From Buchnera aphidicola (Chaitoregma tattakana) (GTDB lineage Bacteria; Pseudomonadota; Gammaproteobacteria; Enterobacterales; Enterobacteriaceae): a DNA stretch of 64,000 nucleotides. Where the stretch lies: positions 62,001 through 126,000 of the forward strand of contig NZ_CP134991.1 of the NCBI RefSeq assembly GCF_039370165.1. Direction: 5' to 3'. A program made the translations under genes and the position numbers. This document shows positions 17,983-27,635 of the stretch, piece by piece; positions within the stretch are counted from its first letter, which is position 1, and every line of letters begins with the position of its first letter. The notes below the pieces were generated by a model that saw nothing but the letters and a program-made list of their open reading frames with translations, was not told the DNA's origin and searched no databases.

Positions 17983-19033
17983 TTTTGATAAATTTGTTCC
18001 ATATAAATCTGCAAGGAATATGTGTGTAAAAGGAGACATTTGGCTTAATGCAAATGAATCACCTTTTAGAAAACAGTTTATTACTATTAGCAAAAATTTG
18101 AATAGATATCCAGATCCACAACCTAAAAATATAATTTTTAAATATGCTAAATATGCAGGTATAAAAGTAGATAATATTTTAATAAGTAGAGGAATAGACG
18201 AATCTATTGAACTAATTACAAAAATTTTTTGTAAGCCATTTTTAGATAAAATAATGTATTTTCCACCTACTTATGATATGTATAGAATATCTTCAGAAAT
18301 TTTTAATGTACAATCTATTAAAGTGTTTATAAAAGATTATAATGATTTTGATTATAATATTATTAAAAAAAATTTAAAATTTTTAAAGTTAATATATATA
18401 TGTAGACCAAATAATCCTACTGGAGATATTATGCCTGAAGAAGTTTTAATAAATATATTAAATATTTCTTGTAACAACTCTTTAGTAATAGTAGATGAGG
18501 CATATATAGAATTTTGTTTATATAAAAGCGTGATTAACTTAATAGAAAAGTATCCTAATTTAATAGTTCTTAGAACTATGTCTAAAGCATTTGGATTAGC
18601 TGGGGCTAGATGTGGGTTTTCTATAGCAAATAGTAAAATTATAAAAATTTTAAAAACATTTATAGCGCCTTATCCAATTCCTTCTCCTGTTTGTAATATA
18701 GTAGAGAAATCACTTAGATCTAGTTATATAGAGTTTATTAAAAAAGCGGTGTTAGAAATAAATAATAATAAGAATTGGTTATTTAAGAAATTGAAACGCA
18801 TAAAATGTATAAAAAAGGTCTTTAAAACTTATGCTAATTACATTTTAATAAAATGTTTTCATTCAAAACACGTTTTAAAAAAAACAAATTGCAGTGGAAT
18901 TATTTTGAGAGACCAAAGTGAAAAATTAAATTTAGAAAATTGTATCAGAATTTCTGTAGGAACAAAACTAGAATGTAAAAAATTAATTTGTCAGTTAAAA
19001 AAAATTTCTTGCAAAACTAGTAGTATAATTTAA
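17954..19033 (+). CDS. hisC: Histidinol-phosphate aminotransferase
   Basis: PLP enzyme converting imidazole-acetol phosphate to histidinol phosphate. 359 residues, against 356. Visible: VPYKSAR near the N-terminus, DIWLNANESPF, CRPNNPTGD, VDEAYIEF, PLP lysine in RTMSKAFGLAG, and CGFSIANS. No ATG lies before the conserved N-terminal block; the best start is TTG at 17954, with AAGGA at 17938-17942 upstream, so hisC starts inside hisD. The first downstream ATG would delete the conserved YKSAR segment. Confidence 0.93.
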   Translation: MNFKKLVKFDFDKFVPYKSARNMCVKGDIWLNANESPFRKQFITISKNLNRYPDPQPKNIIFKYAKYAGIKVDNILISRGIDESIELITKIFCKPFLDKIMYFPPTYDMYRISSEIFNVQSIKVFIKDYNDFDYNIIKKNLKFLKLIYICRPNNPTGDIMPEEVLINILNISCNNSLVIVDEAYIEFCLYKSVINLIEKYPNLIVLRTMSKAFGLAGARCGFSIANSKIIKILKTFIAPYPIPSPVCNIVEKSLRSSYIEFIKKAVLEINNNKNWLFKKLKRIKCIKKVFKTYANYILIKCFHSKHVLKKTNCSGIILRDQSEKLNLENCIRISVGTKLECKKLICQLKKISCKTSSII

Positions 19034-19051
19034 TTGAGAGTATGTTACTTT

Positions 19052-20125
19052 ATGAAAAATAAATTTTTATTTATAGATAGAGATGGAACTATAATTGATG
19101 AGCCTGCTGTAGATTTTAAGGTAGATTCATTTAATAAGCTAAAGTTTAAAAAAAATGTATTTTCGTCTCTATTAAATTTAAAAAATCATAATTATAAATT
19201 TGTTATGATTACAAATCAAGATGGGTTAGGAACAAAAGAGTTTCCTAATAGTAAATTTTATTTAATACAAAATTTTATTATAGATGTTTTTCTTTCTCAA
19301 GAAATAAAATTTTGCGAAATTTTAATTTGTCCTCATTACATTTCTGACAATTGTAAATGTAGAAAGCCTAAAACTGAAATGTTAATTCCAATTTTCAAAA
19401 AATATAATGTAGACATGGAGAATAGTTTTGTTATAGGAGATAGAGAAACGGACATAAAATTAGCAGAAAATATTGGTATTCAAGGAATATTGTATGGTAA
19501 AAAACATTATGATTGGAATAAAATAGAAAAAAAAATAATAAATAATAATAATTTTATAATTATAAGAAGAAAAACCAAAGAAACTAAAGTAAAAGTAACA
19601 CTTAATTTAGAAAAATATATTGACAGTAATATAAACACTGGAATAAAATTTTTTGATCATATGCTATGTCAGTTTGCTTTTCATTCTAGAATTTTTTTGA
19701 AAATAAAATCTGTAGGAGATATATGTGTAGATGATCATCATACCGTTGAAGATGTAGCAATAACTCTAGGGCAAGCTCTTTTCAAAACTATACAGAAAAG
19801 AGTTGGAATTAATAGATTTGGTTTTGGTATAGTTCCTATGGATGAAAGCATTTCTAGATGTGTGTTAGACATTTCAGGAAGACCATATATACATTTTATA
19901 TCTAATTTAAACAATGTATTTTTAGGAAATTTTAATCTTAATATGGTAAAACATTTTTTTTCTTCTTTGAGTTATTCTATGAGGAGTACTATACATATAA
20001 AATCTAATGGAGAAAATGATCATCATATATGTGAAAGTATTTTTAAGTCTTTTGGGGTTGCTTTTCGTAATGCAATATTTATAACTTCTAATATCGTGCA
20101 AAGTTCTAAAGGGGTATTACTGTGA
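19052..20125 (+). CDS. hisB: Bifunctional histidinol-phosphatase / imidazoleglycerol-phosphate dehydratase
   Basis: Carries out steps 7 and 9 of the pathway. 357 residues, against 355. N-terminal HAD phosphatase (about 1-165): LFIDRDGTIIDEPA, MITNQDGLGT, zinc-loop CPHYISDNCKCRKPK, and GDRETDIKLA. C-terminal dehydratase (about 168-357) with both metal motifs DDHHTVEDVA and NDHHICES. Start at ATG 19052, after GAGAG; the frame itself opens at a TTG at 19034. The fusion is the usual enterobacterial one. The stop overlaps the hisH GTG. Confidence 0.96.
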   Translation: MKNKFLFIDRDGTIIDEPAVDFKVDSFNKLKFKKNVFSSLLNLKNHNYKFVMITNQDGLGTKEFPNSKFYLIQNFIIDVFLSQEIKFCEILICPHYISDNCKCRKPKTEMLIPIFKKYNVDMENSFVIGDRETDIKLAENIGIQGILYGKKHYDWNKIEKKIINNNNFIIIRRKTKETKVKVTLNLEKYIDSNINTGIKFFDHMLCQFAFHSRIFLKIKSVGDICVDDHHTVEDVAITLGQALFKTIQKRVGINRFGFGIVPMDESISRCVLDISGRPYIHFISNLNNVFLGNFNLNMVKHFFSSLSYSMRSTIHIKSNGENDHHICESIFKSFGVAFRNAIFITSNIVQSSKGVLL

Positions 20126-20724
20126 TTAGAGACATAGTGATAGTAAATACAGGATCTTCTAACATATCCTCCTTAAAACTTGCTATTAACAGATTAGGAT
20201 ATAATGTTTTAGTTTCAGATAATTTAAAAAAAATTAGAAATTCTAAAAAATTATTTTTGCCTGGTATTGGTAACGCTCACCGTGTAATGAATTTTATAAA
20301 AAAAAAAAAACTTGAAAAGACAATTGTAAATTATAAGAATCCTGTACTAGGAATTTGTTTAGGAATGCAGTTATTTGGAAAATATAGTGAAGAAGGAAAG
20401 GGTGGTTCTGTTACAAGTACTTTAAATATTATGAATAGCTCGTCTATGTTTATAAAATCTTATGGTTTACCAGTCCCGCATATAGGGTGGAATAGTATAG
20501 TTCATAATAATAATGTTTTGTTTAGAAATGTTCCACAAGGAGAAAGATTTTATTTTGTACATAGTTATGTAATACCTATAAATAAAAGTACTATTTCTAA
20601 AACTTTTTATGGGCAGTTTTTTAGTTCTGCAATTAAAGTACAAAATTTTTTTGGAGTGCAATTTCATCCAGAAAAATCAGGATTTTATGGATCAATTTTA
20701 TTAAAAAACTTTTTACTGGTGTAA
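20122..20724 (+). CDS. hisH: Imidazole glycerol phosphate synthase, glutaminase subunit
   Basis: Class I glutamine amidotransferase feeding ammonia to HisF. 200 residues. Catalytic Cys79 in GICLGMQLFG, His and Glu in GVQFHPEKSG; HSYVIP and PHIGWNS are also family blocks. GTG start in a GTGA overlap with the hisB stop, with GGGG eight bases before. Odd: a run of 13 consecutive A (20298-20310) encodes Lys60-63, a site prone to indels and polymerase slippage. Confidence 0.95.
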   Translation: MIRDIVIVNTGSSNISSLKLAINRLGYNVLVSDNLKKIRNSKKLFLPGIGNAHRVMNFIKKKKLEKTIVNYKNPVLGICLGMQLFGKYSEEGKGGSVTSTLNIMNSSSMFIKSYGLPVPHIGWNSIVHNNNVLFRNVPQGERFYFVHSYVIPINKSTISKTFYGQFFSSAIKVQNFFGVQFHPEKSGFYGSILLKNFLLV

Positions 20725-20729
20725 AAAAT

Positions 20730-21464
20730 ATGATAATTCCATCATTAGATATTTTAGATAATAATATAGTAAGATTATATAAAGGAAACTATAAACAAGT
20801 TAAATTTTATGATTATGATTTATTTAATTTAGCTGAAAAATATAAGTTAGGTGGCGCTAAAATACTTCATATAGTAGATTTGTCTGGTAGTAGAAATCCT
20901 AAAAATAGACAAATAAAATTAGTAGAAAAGATCATAAAAAAAATTGATTTACCAATACAAATAGGGGGTGGTATTAGAAGTATAAAAGAAATAGAAGATT
21001 TATTAGCATTAGGAGTTAGTAGAATAGTTATAGGTTCTTCAGCTGTCACTAATATTTATGAAACTAAAAAATGGTTCACAAAATATAGTAATAATTTAGT
21101 TCTTGCGGTAGATGTTGTTTATAGACAAAATACTTTTAGTGAAATAAAAATAAATGGGTGGGTTAAGAGCACTGGAAAAGATATGATTAAGTTAATATAT
21201 GAGTATAAAAAAATAGGGTTAAAACATTTGTTGTGTACGGATATTAACAAAGATGGCACATTAGATGGACCAAATTTTAATTTATATAAAAATATTACTA
21301 GAAAATTCTATGATTTAAGAATACAAGCTTCCGGAGGTATAAGTTCAATAAAAGATATAGAGAATATTAAGTGTACTAATGTATCTTCTGTAATAGTGGG
21401 AAGAGCTTTATTAGAAAAAAGGTTTAATATTTCAGAGGCTATTGCATGTTGGCAAAAAGAATAA
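20730..21464 (+). CDS. hisA: Phosphoribosylformimino-5-aminoimidazole carboxamide ribotide isomerase
   Basis: (beta-alpha)8-barrel isomerase of histidine synthesis (ProFAR to PRFAR). 244 residues, against 245. Catalytic aspartates are the Asp of PSLDILD near residue 7 and the Asp of [19 protein letters not shown] and VIVGRALLE are phosphate-binding loops. The last 19 bases overlap hisF, the same overlap as in E. coli. Five bases after hisH. Confidence 0.96.
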   Translation: MIIPSLDILDNNIVRLYKGNYKQVKFYDYDLFNLAEKYKLGGAKILHIVDLSGSRNPKNRQIKLVEKIIKKIDLPIQIGGGIRSIKEIEDLLALGVSRIVIGSSAVTNIYETKKWFTKYSNNLVLAVDVVYRQNTFSEIKINGWVKSTGKDMIKLIYEYKKIGLKHLLCTDINKDGTLDGPNFNLYKNITRKFYDLRIQASGGISSIKDIENIKCTNVSSVIVGRALLEKRFNISEAIACWQKE

Positions 21465-22222
21465 TTCCTTGTTTAGACATAAAAAATGGTAATGTTGTTA
21501 AAGGTATAAAGTTCAGAAACCATAAAATAATTTGTGAAGATATATTTACTTTAGTAAAAAGATATATGAGCGAAAATGCTGATGAACTAGTTTTTTATGA
21601 TATCACTGCATATACAGAAAATAAGGTTGCAAGTAAAAATTTAATATATAAAATTGCAGAAATTTTAAATTTACCATTTTGTGTAGCAGGTGGCATTAAG
21701 AGTGTTACTGATGCAAATATAATTCTTTCTAATGGAGCAGATAAAATTTCTATAAATTCTCCAGCTATAGATGATCCATGCTTGATAAGCAGACTGGCTG
21801 ACAAATTTGGAAGTCAATGTGTGGTTGTTGGTATTGATTCTATTTTTGATGCTAAAAAAAAAAAATATTTTGTATTTAAGTATACTGGTGATTCTAAAAA
21901 AATTGTTAATACTAATTTATATACATTAGATTGGGTAAAAAAAGTACAAAAACTAGGTGCTGGAGAAATAGTTTTAAATGTAATCAATTTTGATGGGTTA
22001 AATCAAGGATATGATATAAAGCAATTGAACAAAATTAGAAAAATTTGTAAAATTCCTTTGATTGCTTCTAGTGGTGCAGGAACTTACAAACATTTTTATG
22101 ACGTTTTTAATGAATCTAATGTAGATGGAGCTTTGGCTGCATCAGTTTTCCATAATAAAAAAATACATATTAACAAATTAAAAAAATTTTTGTTTAAAAA
22201 AGGTATAGAAGTTAGATTATGA
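21446..22222 (+). CDS. hisF: Imidazole glycerol phosphate synthase, cyclase subunit
   Basis: Uses ammonia from HisH and PRFAR to give imidazole glycerol phosphate and AICAR. 258 residues, identical length to E. coli. Catalytic Asp11 in [10 protein letters not shown] and the second Asp in LNVINFDG (about residue 130); CVAGGIKS and GALAASVFH are present. A 12-A run at 21854-21865 encodes four lysines. Stop and hisI start overlap as ATGA. Confidence 0.97.
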   Translation: MLAKRIIPCLDIKNGNVVKGIKFRNHKIICEDIFTLVKRYMSENADELVFYDITAYTENKVASKNLIYKIAEILNLPFCVAGGIKSVTDANIILSNGADKISINSPAIDDPCLISRLADKFGSQCVVVGIDSIFDAKKKKYFVFKYTGDSKKIVNTNLYTLDWVKKVQKLGAGEIVLNVINFDGLNQGYDIKQLNKIRKICKIPLIASSGAGTYKHFYDVFNESNVDGALAASVFHNKKIHINKLKKFLFKKGIEVRL

Positions 22223-22833
22223 TTAGAAAAAGAGTTGTGTCATCTATTGATTGGAATAAAGTACATGGTATGATCCCCGTGGTAGTGCAAAATAATTTTT
22301 CTGGAAAAGTTTTAATGCTAGGATATATGAATCGTGAAGCTTTAAATATGACAATTAAAAAAAAAGTTATAACATTTTACTCTAGAGTAAAAAATAGATT
22401 GTGGACTAAAGGAGAAAAATCAGGAAATTATTTAAAAGTTTTAGACATTATTTTAGATTGTGACTTAGACAGTATATTAATTTTGTCAGATCCTATAGGA
22501 AAAACTTGTCATTTAAATAAAATTAGTTGTTTTGATTATAAACGTACTTGTTTTGACTTTTTATATAAACTTGAAGATATAATAGAAAAAAGAAAAAACT
22601 TTTTTAAAAATTCTTATACTCATAAATTATATAATAGTGGTATAGAAAGAATAGCGCAAAAAGTAGGAGAAGAAGCTATAGAAACTGTGTTATCTTCTTT
22701 AGGCAAAAATAATATTAGATTTATTGATGAAGTATCTGATCTTATATATCATTTATTAGTATTGATACATTATAAAGATTTAAATATGAAAAAAGTTATA
22801 AATAATTTGCTGAATAGGAATAAAGTTGATTAA
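22219..22833 (+). CDS. hisI: Bifunctional phosphoribosyl-AMP cyclohydrolase / phosphoribosyl-ATP pyrophosphatase
   Basis: Steps 2 and 3 of the pathway in one chain (HisIE). 204 residues, against 203. N-terminal cyclohydrolase with [33 protein letters not shown] and GKTCHLN (metal-binding Asp and Cys). C-terminal pyrophosphatase (about 115-204) with [13 protein letters not shown] and [13 protein letters not shown]. Last his gene, so the operon is complete in the enterobacterial order G-D-C-B-H-A-F-I. Confidence 0.96.
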   Translation: MIRKRVVSSIDWNKVHGMIPVVVQNNFSGKVLMLGYMNREALNMTIKKKVITFYSRVKNRLWTKGEKSGNYLKVLDIILDCDLDSILILSDPIGKTCHLNKISCFDYKRTCFDFLYKLEDIIEKRKNFFKNSYTHKLYNSGIERIAQKVGEEAIETVLSSLGKNNIRFIDEVSDLIYHLLVLIHYKDLNMKKVINNLLNRNKVD

Positions 22834-22894
22834 AAAAAATATATTTCTTAATAAATTTGTTTTTGTTAACATTTTTTTACATAGGAAAATTTAT

Positions 22895-24298
22895 ATGCAA
22901 AAAAAAGATTTAGGTATTATAGGTATGTCAGTTATGGGTAAAAATTTATGTTTAAATTTAGAAAGAAATGGATATTTTGTATCTATATTTAATAGATCTT
23001 TTGAAAAATCTAAAAAAATTGTTATAGAAAATCCTAAAAAGAATATTTTTTGCTTTGATAATTTAAAAGAGTTTATTTTTTCTATAGAAAAACCTAGAAA
23101 AATTTTTTTAATGATAAAATCTGGCATAGCTACAGATCAAATAATTAATAATATTGTATCATATTTAGAAAAAGATGACATAATAATAGATTTAGGAAAC
23201 TCGTTTTATAAAGATACTATAAGAAGAGAAAAACATTTAGAAACTTTAAATATAAAGTTTATAGGTGCTGGAATTTCTGGTGGAGAAATGGGGGCTTTAT
23301 TAGGTCCATCAATAATGCCCGGCTGTAAAAAACATGTATATAATTTAGTTAAATCTATTTTTTTAAATATATCGGCAAAATATAGAGGATCTCCTTGCGT
23401 AGATTATATAGGACCTAATGGATCTGGGCACTATTTAAAAATGGTTCATAATGGTATAGAATATGGAGATATGCAAATTATATCTGAAGCTTATTTTATA
23501 TTAAAAAATTTATTGAAAATTGATAACAAAAAAATTTCAGACATATTTGATAAATGGAACAAAGGAGAATTAAATAGTTATTTGATAGAAATTACGAAAA
23601 AAATTCTTTTAAAAAGAGATAAAAATGGAATGTATTTATTAGATTTAATTTCAGATGTTGCTAGAAATAAAGGCACTGGAAAATGGGTATGTCAGAATGC
23701 TTTAGACCTTGAAGCTCCTTTATCTTTAATAACAGAATCTGTATTATATAGATATATATCTTCTTTACAGGATGAAAGAAATAAAGCTTCTAAAATTTTA
23801 TATGGTCCTAAAGGGTTACATATAATAAATAATAAAACAAATTTTATAGAAGATTTACGAAGATCTTTATATTTTAGTAAAATAATTTCTTATGCACAAG
23901 GTTTTTCTCAATTATATTTGATTTCTATAAAAAATAAATGGAATTTAAATTATGAAAATATTGCTAAAATATTTCGATCTGGATGTATTATTAGAGCAAA
24001 ATTTTTAAATAATATTGTAAATGCGTATAAAAAAAATAAAGATTTAAAAAATTTATTATTAGATGAGTATTTTTCAGAAGTGCTGTGTAAGTATCAAAAT
24101 TCTTTAAGAAATATTATATCTATATCAGTAAATAGCGGTCTGTCTATTCCTGCATTTTGTTCTGCAATTTCTTATTATGATAGTTATAGATCAAAAAAAT
24201 TATCTTCTAACCTTATACAAGCACAAAGAGATTTTTTTGGATCTCATGGATATGAAAGAATAGATTCTTTAGGGACTTTTCATACTATTTGGATCTAA
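22895..24298 (+). CDS. gnd: 6-phosphogluconate dehydrogenase (decarboxylating)
   Basis: Oxidises 6-phosphogluconate to ribulose 5-phosphate with NADP reduction. 467 residues, against 468. N-terminal Rossmann motif GIIGMSVMGKNL, IFNRS, GISGGEMGALLGPSIMPG, catalytic Lys in HYLKMVHNGIEYGDMQ, and the C-terminal YDSYRSKKL, LIQAQRDFFGSHGYER. Start ATG 22895 is preceded by AGGA at 22883-22886; the frame extends upstream to overlap hisI but without homology. The 61-base gap suggests it may be co-transcribed with his genes. Confidence 0.96.
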   Translation: MQKKDLGIIGMSVMGKNLCLNLERNGYFVSIFNRSFEKSKKIVIENPKKNIFCFDNLKEFIFSIEKPRKIFLMIKSGIATDQIINNIVSYLEKDDIIIDLGNSFYKDTIRREKHLETLNIKFIGAGISGGEMGALLGPSIMPGCKKHVYNLVKSIFLNISAKYRGSPCVDYIGPNGSGHYLKMVHNGIEYGDMQIISEAYFILKNLLKIDNKKISDIFDKWNKGELNSYLIEITKKILLKRDKNGMYLLDLISDVARNKGTGKWVCQNALDLEAPLSLITESVLYRYISSLQDERNKASKILYGPKGLHIINNKTNFIEDLRRSLYFSKIISYAQGFSQLYLISIKNKWNLNYENIAKIFRSGCIIRAKFLNNIVNAYKKNKDLKNLLLDEYFSEVLCKYQNSLRNIISISVNSGLSIPAFCSAISYYDSYRSKKLSSNLIQAQRDFFGSHGYERIDSLGTFHTIWI

Positions 24299-24435
24299 TT
24301 TTTTTTACAAAATAATTTTTAAACATTTTAAAAATATTTTTTAGCTGTAAAAATATGAATAAAATTGTAGCTATAAAAATTATTTTATTTGTTTAAAAAT
24401 TATGTTTATTATAATTATTATGTGAATATTACAAT

Positions 24436-26052
24436 ATGAAAAAAAAAATTTTGGTAACTTGCGCCTTACCTTATGCAAATGGTCCTATACATATAGGTCA
24501 TTTATTAGAACACATTCAAGCTGATATTTTTGTAAGATATCAAAAAATGAAAAAAAATGATGTGTGGTTTATATGTGCAGATGATGCCCATGGTACTGCT
24601 ATAATGTTAAAAGCACAAGAAAAAAATATTTCCGAGGAATTTTTAATAAAAACTGTTTTGGAAGATCATAAAAAAGATTTTTACAATTTTGATATATCAC
24701 ATGACATATATCATTCTACACATTCTAAAGAAAATTTAAGATTTGTTTTAAAAGTTTTTGATATATTGAAGACAAAAAAAATGATTTCAGAAAAATTTGT
24801 TAATCAATTTTTTGATGAAAGCAGTAAAATGTTTTTACCTGACAGGTATATAAATGGCACATGTCCTGTTTGTAATAGTAGTAGTGAATTTGGTGATAGT
24901 TGCACATCATGTGGATCGTTTTATTCAGTTTTAGAATTAATAAATCCTATTTCTGTTGTTTCTGGTAATGTTCCGATTCTAAAAAGAACTTTACAAGTGT
25001 TTTTTAATATTTCTCTTTTTGAAAATAAAATAAAAAAAATGCTACTTTCTAATGTCTTAGAAAAAGATGTTTCTAAAAAAGTTGTAGAATGGTTTGAAAT
25101 AGGTTTAAGGGATTGGAATATATCTAGAGATTATCCATATTTCGGTTTTAAAATACCAGGATATAAAAAAAAATATTTTTATGTATGGTTAGATGCTCCA
25201 ATAGGATATATTAGTACATTTAAAAAGTTGTGTTCAGAAAGAAATATAAATTTTAATGAATTTTGGGATGAAAATAGTAATACTAAACTGTATCATTTTA
25301 TAGGTAAGGATATAATTTATTTTCATAGCATATTTTGGCCTGCTATATTAAATGCGATATCTTTTAGAAAACCTACTAAAATATATGTACATGGTTATGT
25401 TAAGATTAACGATAGAAAAATGTCTAAATCTACAAAACATTTAATAACTGCTAAAAATTGGTATAAAAATTTTGATTCTGATAGTTTAAGATATTATTAT
25501 GCATCTAAAATTTCTAATAATATAGAAGACATTAACATTAATGCAAAAGATTTTGTGAATAGTATTAATTCAGGATTAGTAAATAAAATAATAAATTTAG
25601 CTACTCGTAATGCTAGTTTTATAAACAAATATTTTCATGGTATGTTATATAAAAAAGCTTCTAACATATTAGAGTATAGAAATTTTTTAAATAAATTTAA
25701 TAAAATTAATTTATTTTTTAAAAATATGAAATATAGAGATGTAATTTCTGAAATTTTAAAAATTTCTAATTTTGCAAATTCTTATATTAATGATAAAGCT
25801 CCTTGGCGTTTTATACAATATAAAAATATGAACTATGTACAAGATGTTTGTTCTACTGGAATAAATTTTTTTAGAATAATAATGACATATATGAAACCTA
25901 TATTACCAAAATTGTCAAATAGAGTAGAATATTTTCTAAATTCGAAATTAGATTTTAAAAATCTAGCACAACCATTGTTTGATCATAAAATTAATAATGT
26001 AAAATTTTTATATAAAAGAGTAAAAATTAAAGATTTTTATAAACTTATTTAA
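24436..26052 (+). CDS. metG: Methionyl-tRNA synthetase (short form)
   Basis: Charges elongator and initiator tRNA-Met. 538 residues; E. coli has 677, so the C-terminal tRNA-binding/dimerisation domain is absent, giving a monomeric-type enzyme. Class I motifs: GPIHIGHLLEH (HIGH) and DRKMSKSTKHLI (KMSKS). Zinc knuckle CPVCNSSSEFGDSCTSCG with four cysteines. Also WLDAPIGYIS and the WRFIQYKN-region anticodon domain. Ends only 14 bases from the end of convergent tilS, with no hairpin between. Confidence 0.96.
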   Translation: MKKKILVTCALPYANGPIHIGHLLEHIQADIFVRYQKMKKNDVWFICADDAHGTAIMLKAQEKNISEEFLIKTVLEDHKKDFYNFDISHDIYHSTHSKENLRFVLKVFDILKTKKMISEKFVNQFFDESSKMFLPDRYINGTCPVCNSSSEFGDSCTSCGSFYSVLELINPISVVSGNVPILKRTLQVFFNISLFENKIKKMLLSNVLEKDVSKKVVEWFEIGLRDWNISRDYPYFGFKIPGYKKKYFYVWLDAPIGYISTFKKLCSERNINFNEFWDENSNTKLYHFIGKDIIYFHSIFWPAILNAISFRKPTKIYVHGYVKINDRKMSKSTKHLITAKNWYKNFDSDSLRYYYASKISNNIEDININAKDFVNSINSGLVNKIINLATRNASFINKYFHGMLYKKASNILEYRNFLNKFNKINLFFKNMKYRDVISEILKISNFANSYINDKAPWRFIQYKNMNYVQDVCSTGINFFRIIMTYMKPILPKLSNRVEYFLNSKLDFKNLAQPLFDHKINNVKFLYKRVKIKDFYKLI

Positions 26053-26066
26053 ATATAGTATTTTTT

Positions 26067-27383
26067 TTATATATTATTTTTCCATGATAATTTCCAACAT
26101 TTCTTTTTAATAGTTTTTTTGTTAACTACTATGAAAAGACCTATAGCAGATATAAATGTTGTATTGTAAAATAGCAATGGGATTTTATTTTTATATAAAC
26201 TTGATATCTTTAGTTCCTTCCATATTTTTTTTATTTTACAGGATTTGTTTCTTTGGTCAATTTTTATAATACCTTGAAATTGAAATCTTATATTTATTAA
26301 ATCAGTTTTTTTAGGATGTGGTATTTTCATACCATGTTTATTTATTTCTAATTTGCCTAGATTATTAGGAAGAGTTATTTTTTTGAAAGGATAATGACAA
26401 AAAATTATAGTGTTTTTTAGTTCCGGTGCAATTTTTGTGTAAATTATAATATTTTTATATTTTTGTATTTTATGTTTTTTAAAATTTATTTTAGAAGATT
26501 TATGTTCTTTACACAAAATAAAATCTTTATATATCTGATATACTTTTTTGTATGATATAAATTTTTTTATTAGAGTATATATCCATTTTCTAATTATTAG
26601 TATTCCTACTTCTATAGGATACATTTTTATTTTATCTATTTGTATCTTGGTATTATCTATTTTGCACATTTTTAATATTGGTTTTATAAAAAAATGTATT
26701 ACTTTTTCATTTTTTTGACATATTAGTGATGTTCTATAAAAATTTTTTGAAAAATTAGGCCATTTTTTTTCTATTATAGGTATTATTTTGAGTCTAATAA
26801 AATTTCTTTCAAATTTTATATTTGAGTTACTAGTATCACTTATCCATTTAAGTTTTTTTTCTACAGCCCATTTTTTAATTTTTTTTTTCTGTATTGATAT
26901 TAATGGTCGTATTAATAGTTGTTTGTTATGTCCAAATTTTATAGCTTCTTTAATGCTAGATAATCCGTTAGGTCCGCTTCCTCTTTTGAGTGCTAATAGT
27001 AAAGTTTCGCATTGATCATTTAAATGATGTCCTGTAACAGCAATTTCGTTATCTAATAAATTGTTTTTAATAATTTTATATCTTTCTTCTCTTAATGAAT
27101 GTTCTATATTTTTTTTATATATAGTTTTTATTTTTTGTGTAATAAACCCGATTTTATTTTTTTTACATTCTTTATAACAATGATTTTTCCAATTGTTTGC
27201 ATTTTTGTTCATATTATGATTTATATGTATTGCTCTAATTTTTATTAATTTTATTTTTTTTTTTAATTCTATTAATTGATATAATAGAACAGTAGAATCT
27301 AAACCACCACTGTATGCAACTAATATTTTTTGTTTTTTATGAATATATTTCAAAATATTATGTATTAATAATTTTTTTTGCAT
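26067..27383 (-). CDS. tilS: tRNA-Ile lysidine synthase
   Basis: Converts C34 of tRNA-Ile(CAU) to lysidine, so AUA is read as Ile; important in an A+T-rich genome that uses AUA heavily. 438 residues, against 432. N-terminal PP-loop SGGLDSTVLL near residue 25; HINHNMNKNANNW; GHHLNDQCETLLLALKRGSG; SDTSNSNIKFERNFIR. The C-terminal domains are Lys-rich and much diverged. Start at the ATG giving the family N-terminus. tRNA-Val lies 26 bases upstream on the same strand. Confidence 0.94.
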   Translation of the reverse strand: MQKKLLIHNILKYIHKKQKILVAYSGGLDSTVLLYQLIELKKKIKLIKIRAIHINHNMNKNANNWKNHCYKECKKNKIGFITQKIKTIYKKNIEHSLREERYKIIKNNLLDNEIAVTGHHLNDQCETLLLALKRGSGPNGLSSIKEAIKFGHNKQLLIRPLISIQKKKIKKWAVEKKLKWISDTSNSNIKFERNFIRLKIIPIIEKKWPNFSKNFYRTSLICQKNEKVIHFFIKPILKMCKIDNTKIQIDKIKMYPIEVGILIIRKWIYTLIKKFISYKKVYQIYKDFILCKEHKSSKINFKKHKIQKYKNIIIYTKIAPELKNTIIFCHYPFKKITLPNNLGKLEINKHGMKIPHPKKTDLINIRFQFQGIIKIDQRNKSCKIKKIWKELKISSLYKNKIPLLFYNTTFISAIGLFIVVNKKTIKKKCWKLSWKNNI

Positions 27384-27408
27384 TATATATTTTTATTTTT
27401 AAAAAAAT

Positions 27409-27482
27409 TACGTCCGAGTGGATTCGAACCACTGACATCCATCATGTCATAATGGCACTCTAACCTACTGAGTTACGGACGT
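27409..27482 (-). tRNA. tRNA-Val(GAC)
   Basis: Full cloverleaf on the minus strand: 7-bp acceptor ACGTCCG/CGGACGT, D-stem ACTC/GAGT, anticodon stem CCATT/GATGG, loop ATGACAT with anticodon GAC, T-arm AGTGG-TTCGAAT-CCACT, discriminator A. CCA is not encoded. Closely resembles E. coli tRNA-Val(GAC). Odd points: A1-U72 in place of G-C, a U31-G39 wobble pair, and A32 facing U38. It may be co-transcribed with tilS. Confidence 0.96.
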
Positions 27483-27635
27483 AAAATATTATCTATATAG
27501 ATAATAATGTATAAATAATATTTTTTCAATATTGTATAATATTTTTTTTTAAAATATAAATTTACTATTTTTTTTATTAAAAATGTTTAATATAGATATT
27601 ATTTATATATTATTATTTTTTTTTAAAATAAGATA

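Noticed and set aside
24299..24435. Possible remnant of dcd between gnd and metG
   Set aside because: I recall dcd near this place in other Buchnera, but the 137 bases contain nothing resembling it, only weak A/T repeats.
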